15,021 nt of DNA from Dunaliella salina (Eukaryota; Chlorophyta; Chlorophyceae; Chlamydomonadales; Dunaliellaceae), in the NCBI GenBank assembly GCA_002284615.2, contig MU069776.1:182479-197499 (forward strand), in the 5' to 3' direction. Below, piece after piece: positions 7,824 through 14,348 of the stretch. The position numbers and the translations under genes were made by a program. The notes below the pieces were generated by a model. It did no database searches. It saw only the letters and a program-made list of their open reading frames with translations, and was not told where the DNA came from. How positions within the stretch are numbered: position 1 is the stretch's first letter; every line of letters starts with the position of its first letter.

Positions 7824-8873
7824 GCGCAAGGTGCACACAACGCGCAAAAAGAGAAGGACCAGCGACAGGATGGTGGTGCCTCTGACTCCGAGTTTGATTG
7901 GGATCTCCCGCCTTTTGCTGCGAGCAGGGCAGTACCTTCGGCACCAACAGCTGACCCTGTCCCTGCCCCTTCTCCTGGAGCAGCAGCAACATCATCCTCA
8001 CCATCATCATCAAAAGCAGCTAAGCCTGCGGACCCCTTCGCATCAGCAGCAACAGCATCAACAGCCTCACCTGCCCACAAACCAATAAGCCCGCCACGAA
8101 TCCACACTGACCATACGGCACCAGCAGAAGCAGTGCCGCCAGCGCCAGGCAGCCTCACACAAGCAACTGAACCTGCGTCTGTGGGTCCCTTACACTCCAA
8201 GGGCACTTTGTTGGAGACGCATCCCAGTGTGTCCTCCTCTCATGGCGTCTCGGCATCCGCACCTCATCTGTCAGATTCCTATCAAGAGTCACACCCCCCC
8301 AGCGCCCCCTCAACCTTGCACAACTCGGTACCCTTTCCCTCAGATGCCAAAAGCGCCAAGCTGGGGCCGCGCCATAGCATGCTCTCCTCTCAAGACTCCG
8401 GCCGCTGCTCGTGGGACGACAGCACGACCACGACCGAGGACCCGCGCAAAGATGACACCTCCGCAGACACGACATCCGGGGCTGCTGCCGCTCCTCAACA
8501 GCACCAAAATAGAAGCCAACAAAGTGCTGTAGCGTCACCATCACCCTCAACCAGCGAGCTGCGCTTACCGTCCCCTGAAGCCAAGGCCAGCCGCTGCTCG
8601 TGGGATGCAAGCAGCAGTACAGAGGAGTCGGCCACCTCTGTAAACCACCGATCTGAAAACACTCCTGTGGCACCAGCAGCAGCAGCAGCAGCAGGCCGTC
8701 AGCAAAGCGGTGGCACGCAAGCTGAAGTGCATGTTTCTGCTGCCGGAGTCAAAGCTGGCTCCAGCTGGGATGAGGATGATGACGATAGTGGTGATGGCAA
8801 TGGGGATGCAGGGAAGGTCACATCCTTCTCAGATGGCGATGATGAGCTGGATGGTGACGCGCTGGCCTCCCTG
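4539..8873 (+). CDS. Exon 1 of a very large low-complexity, Gln-rich protein of unknown function
   Basis: One frame is open from 4506 to a TGA at 8889-8891. I start it at the second in-frame ATG (4539), because AAAATGGC is a far better start context than the first ATG (4506); 5154 (CGCATGGC) is another candidate. Counting from 4539 the exon encodes 1,445 residues: a repeated N-terminus; Pro/Ser/Ala-rich sequence; five 34-residue repeats (350-519); 13 alanines (567-579); a Gln-rich and coiled-coil region (about 688-1095); DSEFDWDLPPF (from 1116); Ser-Trp-Asp motifs (Trp at 1292, 1355 and 1410); and an acidic end, DELDGDALASL. No enzymatic domain, signal peptide or membrane segment is visible. 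I end the exon at 8873 because GTGAGC follows and joins in phase to downstream exons; if unspliced it ends NGL-stop at 8891. It is probably a disordered scaffold or transcription-type protein; that is inference. Confidence 0.75.
4573..5115 (+). repeat. Four tandem repeats of about 138 bp at the gene's 5' end
   Basis: Units start with CTGTTCAA at 4573, 4701, 4839 and 4978 and are 128, 138, 139 and about 138 bp long. Because unit 3 carries one extra base near its start, the long frame reads units 1-2 as PAGPRQRAPPQAPLL and units 3-4 as ACRTTTASTTTSSS. The same DNA is thus translated in two different frames inside one open frame. Either the protein tolerates any sequence here or translation really begins downstream, for example at the ATG at 5154. 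Confidence 0.85.
5586..6095 (+). repeat. Five tandem 102-bp (34-residue) in-frame repeats
   Basis: Copies begin at 5586, 5688, 5790, 5892 and 5994. The unit encodes a version of VPSAAPTTAMHAPLLPAQST followed by AAPALPPPSS. All five are exactly 102 bp, so the frame is preserved throughout, unlike in the upstream 138-bp array. The middle three are most alike and the outer two more diverged, as expected when an array grows from its middle by unequal crossing-over. Two shorter related segments (TLATSGAHT and ALATSGART) lie upstream, around 5395-5535. Confidence 0.9.
6600..7830 (+). repeat. CAG-rich tract encoding poly-Gln and coiled-coil repeats
   Basis: About 400 residues consist mostly of Gln, with Glu, Arg, Lys and Ala in a pattern suited to long helices. 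CAG codons dominate over CAA. Near the end a charged 25-residue unit occurs four times, starting at 7482, 7578, 7656 and 7731, for example DAQNAEVETKRKEKEAQEE and DAQRAEAETRERVKEAQEE. The first copies are separated by expanded glutamine runs. Long CAG runs make frames that look open on both strands (poly-Ser, poly-Ala, poly-Leu); those are shadows. Confidence 0.9.
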
Positions 8874-8891
8874 GTGAGCAATGGTTTATGA

Positions 8892-8933
<42 letters not shown>

Positions 8934-9258
8934 GTGATGATAATGGTTGTGGTGATGGAGGTGGTGTGTTATGGGCGCGGGGAAGGTCACATCTTTATCA
9001 GGCAACAATGGTGAGCTGGATGACAATGCGCTGGCCTGCGTGGTGAGCGATGGGTTGTGATGGTTACTGACGATGGTGGTGGTGGTGGTGGTGGTTGGAG
9101 GATTGTCTGCTGGTGTGTTGAATGACAAGACACTGACCTTTTCGGCAGGCAAGGAATGAAGATGATGATGGTGGTGGTGGTGGTGATGGTGTGAAGAGTA
9201 TCTATGATGAGCGGGATGGTGACGCGCCGGCCTCTCCCCTAGCTGACTCTATCGTCAG
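8760..9258 (+). repeat. Three tandem copies of the exon 1 tail, two of them decayed
   Basis: Copy 1 is the end of exon 1 and reads GKVTSFSDGDDELDGDALAS. Copy 2 (about 8930-9054) reads GKVTSLSGNNGELDDNALAC and ends in the same GTG-GTGAGC donor context, but has no acceptor in a usable phase. Copy 3 (about 9149-9240) reads DERDGDAPAS, with the homologous donor lost. Each copy is preceded by GAT or GGT triplet runs; an extended (GAT)n run at 8891-8935 joins copies 1 and 2. Downstream copies therefore sit in intron 1 as relics of local duplication. Confidence 0.75.
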
Positions 9259-9303
9259 GTGTGCACTACCCAATGGCATATTGCAGGGGAAGTTGGGTAG
9301 ATG
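9149..9303 (+). pseudogene. Possible decayed or alternative exon (copy 3 of the exon 1 tail)
   Basis: A plausible acceptor (CTTTTCGGCAG, ending at 9148) leads in phase 0, the phase of the 8873 donor, into ARNEDDD, five Gly and then DGVKSIYDERDGDAPASPL. The frame stays open to a TGA at 9301-9303. The only decent donor inside it (GTCAG before GTGTGC, 9259) leaves phase 2, which does not fit the next exon at 12122. It could serve as an alternative last exon, giving a shorter protein, or be a relic. RNA evidence would decide. Confidence 0.3.
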
Positions 9304-9410
9304 AAGGAAGCAAGGAAGGAGGGGGAGGGCGCCTCATTGACCGTGACCCTGTGCTTGTTGGGTACGTTTCTTGCAGATTCAGGTCATTCATCAAAAGGAC
9401 ACTCATGATT

Positions 9411-10190
9411 GTTTGCATGCAAGCAGTGCCTCGTCCCTATGCTTTGCTTGCAAGCGGTGTGCACGCAAGCAGTATCTTGTTGCTCATGCTCGGCTTGGAA
9501 GCAGCGTACACACAACCTTATTAGAAGGAAAATTCGGGATGGACGGGAACATTCTAAAATTCATTTGTATCTATTTTATGCATTATGATTTATATTGGAA
9601 AATAGGCGATGAATCATTTGTTGGAAGATATGGAAGTTATAGAATGTTTGGACGAAAAATGATGGATAAGGTCTCATTGCTCACACTTTGCGCGCATGCA
9701 GTGTGCTTGCAATCAGGACCTCGTTGCACACTCCTTGCTTGGAAGCTGTACACACGAGCAGTGGTTTGTTGCTCACGCTTTGCTTGGAAGCAATGTGTGT
9801 GCATGCAAGCAGTGTCTCATCGCTCATGTTCGGCTTGCAGGTAGTGTGCACACAACCAGTGCCTCATTGCTCACGCTTTGCTTGGAAGCAGTGTGCACGC
9901 AAGCAGTGCCTCATTGCTCATGCTTTGCTCGCAAGCAGTGTGCATGCAAGTAGCGCCTCATCGCTCATGCTTTGCTTGCAAGCAGTGTGCAAGGAGTGCC
10001 TCATCGCTCATGCTTTGCTTGCAAGCAGTGTGCATGCAAGCAGCGCCTCATTGCTCATGCTTGGCTTGCAGGTAGTGTGCACAAAAGCAGTGCCTCGTTG
10101 CTCATGCTTGGCTTGCAGGCAGCGTTAGCATGCACACAACCAGAGCCGCGTTGCTCATGCTTTGCATGGAAGCAGTGCCTTCTGTGGCTC
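9411..10190. repeat. Minisatellite with 47-bp unit built from palindromes
   Basis: The repeating theme is GCAAGCAGTGTGCATGCAAG followed by CAGTGCCTCATTGCTCATGC and TTTGCTT. Spacing between equivalent points in the best part (9911, 9958, 10001, 10048) is 47, 43 and 47 bp. There are roughly fifteen degenerate units, the first two separated from the rest by an AT-rich island. TGCTTGCAAGCA and TGCATGCA are self-complementary, so each unit can form small hairpins on either strand. Confidence 0.85.
9521..9670. other. AT-rich island interrupting the minisatellite
   Basis: About 150 bp of clearly AT-rich sequence replaces the repeat pattern between units 2 and 3. The + strand frame through it is open and encodes hydrophobic, Tyr/Phe/Ile-rich sequence such as ILKFICIYFMHYDLYWKIGD. 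Composition unlike everything near it suggests inserted DNA, perhaps of organellar origin, but I recognise no organellar gene in it. Confidence 0.5.
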
Positions 10191-10752
10191 GCGCTTCTGG
10201 TGGCACTGACATGCGTGTGTCTTAAGCTGCCAACTTCATCATGACAGCGTTGCTCTGCATGTTGTGTCACCCAGTGCGAGCCTGCTGCTTACTGCATTGC
10301 AAATGTCTGAGCACAAAGCACGCCAGCCAACACAACAGCTCGTCCATGACGGACACTGCTGGTGCCTTCTTCCTGCTCATTGCGACATCCTGGCATGCCT
10401 TGCATCAAAGTAAACCTCAGACCATCATTGCAGCACCATGATCATCATGGCAGCTAAGCCATGACCAGATGCATGTCTCGTATCAGAGCAAACATCAGAC
10501 CATCATCGCAGCTAACCCATGACCAGATGCATGCCTTGTGGCTGGGACACAATTCTTCGCCGTAACAGGTAGTGCAAGCATCATTACATCATTGCTTTGT
10601 TAAAGCAGGAAATGAAAAACCAACACGACTCACCATAACAAAAAAAACAATTACTGCATCTCCAAAACGGACAAAAAAACAAATTATAGCGCCCCCAAAA
10701 CAGAAGGCAATCTTAGCACCACCAGAACAGAATTTAAACAATCATTGCATCA

Positions 10753-11447
10753 CAGAGGGGGGTAACCATTGTTGGGACTTTGAAAGGCTATAACTCAAAA
10801 ACACATGGGTATTACAGGACCCAAACTTGTCAGTGCAGAGAGGAAAGCAAGTAGGTGCTAATACTTTTGGTCCTGGATTGTCCATTCGTTTTTGAGATAT
10901 GGCCAGATCAAGATCTGGATGGGCCAAAACTTGCCTGTTCTTTACGTGCTCTCAGCATTGCTCTCCCGTGCCTGGCACCAAACAAGCTCAGGTTCCTATG
11001 GTAGCCTGACCATCTTCACGACCTTCCTCTAACACTGGAGTTCCAAAGGTGCCAGTTACAGGGCGCGTGCCTGATCAGCCGCGGTGTGAACCCTAGTTGT
11101 CACCACCAAATCTTCATTCCGGACCATCTACTGGTCTAAATTGGATGGTTTTTGGTGATTTGGAGTCCTTGCACTAAAAGAACATCATTGCAAAAAAATG
11201 GAATGAAAAGACCCAGAGGCTGGTGAGGTACAAAATTTCAGCCATTTCCTTTAGAGAAAATCCACAAACTCCAGCACAGGGGGTGCCAAAAAGGTCAATT
11301 TTTGACCTCCTCTTTTCCTATTTTTGAATATGCAGGATATCAACATTGCATATGGCGGTTGCTAAAACAAGAAATTGGGAGTGGAAAATGGCCCCAGCAG
11401 ACCCAGAGAAAATTGGCAGAGGCTGTAACAATGGTTACCCCCCTCTG
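10753..11447. mobile_element. 695-bp inverted-repeat element with 9-bp target duplication (MULE-like, non-autonomous)
   Basis: The ends are perfect 21-bp inverted repeats: CAGAGGGGGGTAACCATTG and two more bases at 10753-10773, with the reverse complement at 11427-11447. Directly outside both ends is ATTGCATCA (10744-10752 and 11448-11456), an exact 9-bp duplication. A 9-bp duplication is typical of Mutator-like elements, though the superfamily is not settled by this alone. No transposase is present. The right half contains copy B of a dispersed repeat (11073-11258). The target lies in a tandem array that itself contains ATTGCATCA, so the duplication could partly reflect the array. Confidence 0.7.
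11073..11258 (+). repeat. Dispersed repeat, copy B
   Basis: Partner of 3420-3606 in the same orientation, with conserved blocks such as TGGAGTCCTTG and TGAAAAGACCC. It lies within the 695-bp inverted-repeat element, which makes it likely that the family is that element and that copy A is a truncated relative. Confidence 0.6.
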
Positions 11448-12121
11448 ATTGCATCACCAAAACAGGGAAAGAAGGCAATCACACTGCATCTCTAAAGCAG
11501 AAAACAACAAATGATAGCGTAACCAAAACAGAAAATAACAGACCATAGCGTCACCAGAAAATGGTGACAATCATTGCATCATCAAAACAGGAAAAAGGCA
11601 ATCATGCACCGCAACCTCTAAACAACAAATCACAGCGTCCCCAAATTCCAGAAAACAAGGCAAGGCAATTGTTGCATCACCAAAACAGAAAACAAGGCAA
11701 GGCAATTGTTGCATCAACAAAACAGAAAACAAGGCAAGGCAACTGCTGCATCACCAAAACAGAACACAAGGCAAGGCAATTGTTGCATCACCGAAACAGA
11801 AATCAAAACGATCATTGCAGCATTGTGGGCACGACTTTTCACCTTGCCTCCATGCTGGATTGCTGCATAGAATCCCCGCACATCCCATCTCTGAAGCATA
11901 ATTGCTCCTTTCCTTGCCCTGCCTGCCTGCAAGGGGCACCATCCCAGAGCGCTCTTGTGTTTGAGACAAGACCTTAGAAGGCTTTGGCCACACAGAAGAC
12001 TTTGACATCCCTGCCTGCTCAAGAGGCAACATCCCAGCGCACCTTCCCATGACTAAATTTGAGTTCCCGTCTGCGTGCCTGCGAACCCGTCAGAGCCTCT
12101 TGTAAACATGCTGTGCTGCAG

Positions 12122-12308
12122 GGTCTGAGCAATCTCCCCACCAAGGCTGGCCTCCCCGCCAAGCCGCCCCCCCACCAAGTGCCCACCTCGAGCACATACA
12201 TCCAGTCCATGCCTTCTCTGGGGGGCGACGAAGGGTGGGGTAGCCCGAAGCACCCGCCTGAAGATCACCCCATACTGAGGGCACCTGCAGCGCCTCCATC
12301 CGGCACAG
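12122..12308 (+). CDS. Predicted exon 2 of the large gene (62 codons plus one base)
   Basis: CATGCTGTGCTGCAG ends at 12121 and CACAG is followed by GTGGGT at 12309, giving an exon with phase 0 in and phase 1 out. It reads GLSNLPTKAGLPAKPPPHQV, then a Ser/Tyr stretch (TSSTYIQSMPS), GGDEGWGSPKHPPEDHP and an Ala/Pro-rich end. The composition matches exon 1: Pro-rich with short acidic-aromatic patches (GDEGWGS). It enters in the phase left by the donor at 8873 and leaves in the phase accepted at 14132. The frame is open 5' of the acceptor back to 12053, so a longer exon is possible. No domain is recognised. Confidence 0.5.
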
Positions 12309-12617
12309 GTGGGTCTCAACAATGTCAGGACACGCCTGGGTACGCAGCTAACTCTGTTTTCTCGAGGTACGCTTGTTGTGCATGCTGACTCAAAACACCA
12401 GACTGAAGGAGGTTTTTTCATCTCTGGGGGTCAAACCCAACACAGGCACTAACCAACTTCAACTGCACCCCCAGCAGTTGCCTGCATCTTTTGCATCCTT
12501 CTTCACGACAAACCAAAAGGGACCGAGGGCCAGAACTAGGTAACTAAGTGGCTCCGTGCTGTGTTTGTGCTTCTCATATTCAAACCTGTTTTTCCCAATG
12601 CCTGGCTCGATTTGATC

Positions 12618-13740
12618 TGACACTACTACCAGGTCGATCAACAAGGATGTCGCTGGAAGTGCAGGCTGGGACATGAAAGTGGTGTGGATGCTCAGATGTT
12701 GAAGTGATGGTGAATAGTGGTGCCGCTGCAGGAGGCACAAGTGGGTGGGTGCTCAACTTTCACCTGATACTATTACCTAGTTGACCAAAGTGGATGGTAT
12801 TGAAAGGGCAGGCTGGGACTCAAAGTGATGATGATGCTTATGCTGAGATGATGGTGAATGGCGGTATTGCTGCATTAATGCGCAGTCAAGTCAAGTGAAT
12901 GGGCACTCTGGTCTTGGGTGCTCTCAGTCTGAAACTAATGCTGAGACAAGGGTGGATGGCAGTGTTGCGGGATGCACATGATGGGGCTCATGTCGGGGCT
13001 CAAGGTGCTGGTCGTGGGGTGGTGCAGATGCTGAGGCTATGGCAGTTGGTGTAAACTGCTGCAGAAGGCACATATAGGGGCTCACAGTTTTGGTCATGAT
13101 GCTGATGCTCATGCATACATGACGATGGAAGGTGGTGTTGCTGCTGGAGGCACATAAGAAAAGGAAAACTATGCAGTCAGAGAAACTTTTCCTGCATCAA
13201 TTAAGGAAAAGGAGACACATTGGCTCAAAAAAGAGCCGTGGGTCCCCTCCACCACATGAAGGGGCTCACAGTGTTGGTCGTGATGCTGGTGCTCATGCAT
13301 AGATGACAATGGAAGGTGGTGTTGCTGCAGGAGGTACAAGATGGGGCTCATGCTGGGGCTTCAAGTGTTGGTCTTGGGGTGGTGCAGATGCTAAGATTAA
13401 GGCGTTTGTGTGGCTGCTGCCTGTCCGGACCCTTTTGTGGGAGCCGGGTTGCATGCGGCAGAACGGCAAGCATGGATTGCTCTCTTTAACTGCTGCAGGA
13501 GGCACATGTAGGGGCTCAAAGTGTTGGTTGTGATGCTTATGCAAAGACACTGAAATGATGGTGGAAGGTAAGGTTGCTGCTGGAGGCACACCCTAGCTGG
13601 CCTGGACCTCCAGCCAGGGCCTGTATCAACAGCATCAGCCACGCCAGGTGCAAGCCCCCTAAGCCCAAAAGCTGTTTCATCTGCTGTTTGCTTCAGCTGC
13701 TGGTCATGATACTGATGCTCATGCTGCGATGATGGTGAGT
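12618..13740. repeat. Degenerate tandem satellite in intron 2
   Basis: Recurring pieces are GATGGTGGAAGGTGGTGTTG, CTGCAGGAGGCACA, TAGGGGCTCAAAGTGTTGGT and GATGCTCATGCATAGATGA, in that order, in at least seven imperfect copies with spacing of roughly 140-230 bp. The earliest copies also share CTGACACTACTACCAGGTCG and CTGATACTATTACCTAGTTG, 145 bp apart. Copies differ by many substitutions and gaps, so the array is old. Confidence 0.75.
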
Positions 13741-13960
13741 GTTGGTGCTGATGCGGGAGGTGCCCTGGCGGATTTGGGCCTCCAGCCAGGGCCTGTGCCA
13801 AGAGCAGCCACAACAGGTGCCAGCCACCTAAGCCCAAAAGCTGCTTCATCTGCAACAGCAGCAACTTCAAGAACAGCAACAATTGCAACAACGGCAGAAA
13901 CAGCAACAGAAGCCACGCCAGGTGCAGGCCCCAAAAGCGCGGGAGCTGCTTCATCTGCCT
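13590..13960 (+). pseudogene. Coding-like repeats in intron 2 (LQPGPV segment)
   Basis: Two aligned copies 172 bp apart read LAGLDLQPGPVSTASATPGA (from 13593) and LADLGLQPGPVPRAATTGAS (from 13765) in the same relative frame, both continuing with LSPKAxSSA. A third partial copy (about 13910-13960) reads TPGAGPKSAGAASSA. The Ser/Thr/Ala/Pro composition is that of the main protein, and LADLGLQP resembles its DELLGSLGLD motifs. The frame is open from 13729 to a TAA at 14038-14040. No clear splice sites in the needed phase flank them, so I treat them as relics, with an unplaced exon as the alternative. Confidence 0.4.
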
Positions 13961-14131
13961 ATTTGCTTCAGCTAAGCTGCCGCCCCTGCAGGCAGGCACT
14001 GCAATGTGAGCCTTTCCTTCCTCTGCAGAGAACGACGTAAATGACCCTGATGTGGATGTTCGGAGCGCATTGTAGGGGCTGCCTGCGACAATGTCCTGCC
14101 CCTACAATGTAACCCTTTCCTTAATCTGCAG

Positions 14132-14158
14132 AGGAGGGCACAAAGAGCCTCGATGCGG
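14132..14158 (+). CDS. Predicted 27-nt microexon 3 of the large gene
   Basis: CCTTTCCTTAATCTGCAG ends at 14131, and the bases after 14158 are GTAAGG, the best donor in the window. The 27 nt are symmetric (phase 1 in, phase 1 out) and add nine residues read as E-EGTKSLDA, with the final base completing a Glu codon with exon 4. Because it is symmetric, skipping it would keep the frame. An AG two bases further in (CTGCAGAG) is a competing acceptor that would suit a phase-0 join from 8873. Confidence 0.45.
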
Positions 14159-14348
14159 GTAAGGGGGGCAGCTTTTCCAAGCTCATTGTGGGGGCAGGTA
14201 GTACAGCAATGTAACCTTTCTCCAGGGTTAGGTCATATGCGAGTTTGGGCTTAACAATACGCATATATACAAGCAATTTTGATGATACGTGAAAAAATGC
14301 GTATTCATGTATGACCCATCCCTGCCCTTTTCTTTCCATTATCTGCAG
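14159..14348 (+). other. Intron 3 of the large gene (predicted, 190 nt)
   Basis: The predicted intron runs from GTAAGG at 14159 to ATCTGCAG at 14348, phase 1. The first 45 nt are themselves coding-like, a relic of the exon duplication: read through from the microexon they give GKGGSFSKLIVGAG before a stop. The remainder is an AT-richer insert with no features and a clean pyrimidine tract. Confidence 0.5.

Larger units (their letters stand above)
10590..11830. repeat. CA-rich tandem array, about 37-bp unit, interrupted by an inserted element
   Basis: The unit is approximately GCATCACCAAAACAGAAAAC followed by AAGGCAAGGCAATTGTT. The copies at 11660-11815 are nearly identical; those at 10590-10752 and 11448-11660 are much more diverged. 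A 695-bp element splits the array at 10753-11447, and the two array halves would join to give a normal unit. No coding role is seen. Confidence 0.8.
8874..12121 (+). other. Intron 1 of the large gene (predicted, 3,248 nt)
   Basis: The predicted intron runs from GTGAGC at 8874 to GTGCTGCAG ending at 12121, phase 0 on both sides. It is almost filled by repeats: relic exon copies, the 47-bp minisatellite, a short 70-bp direct repeat near 10410-10540, the 37-bp CA-rich array and an inverted-repeat element. The part from 11830 to 12121 shows nothing recognisable. The intron is predicted only from splice signals and phase agreement. Confidence 0.5.
12309..14131 (+). other. Intron 2 of the large gene (predicted, 1,823 nt)
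   Basis: The predicted intron runs from GTGGGT at 12309 to TTCCTTAATCTGCAG at 14131, phase 1. It contains the degenerate satellite of 12618-13740 and three coding-like LQPGPV copies (13590-13960). From 12320 to 12610 I see nothing else. It is possible that one of the coding-like copies is a real exon that I have not placed. Confidence 0.45.

Noticed and set aside
8960..9054. Copy 2 of the exon 1 tail as a genuine internal exon
   Set aside because: It keeps a donor, but the only acceptor-like AG (ending about 9003) enters in the wrong phase and gives an early stop.
9411..10190. CRISPR-like appearance of the 47-bp array
   Set aside because: Units are contiguous and degenerate with no unique spacers, the context is eukaryotic, and no associated genes are present.
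12053..12421. Minus-strand frame over predicted exon 2
   Set aside because: The + strand segment has matching splice sites and phases on both sides; the minus frame has none and reads as irregular Cys/Arg/Trp-rich sequence.
13397..13999. 200-codon minus-strand frame over the intron 2 repeats
   Set aside because: It spans several degenerate satellite copies and is rich in Leu/His from the CTG/ATG-type repeats; it is not supported by splice or start context.
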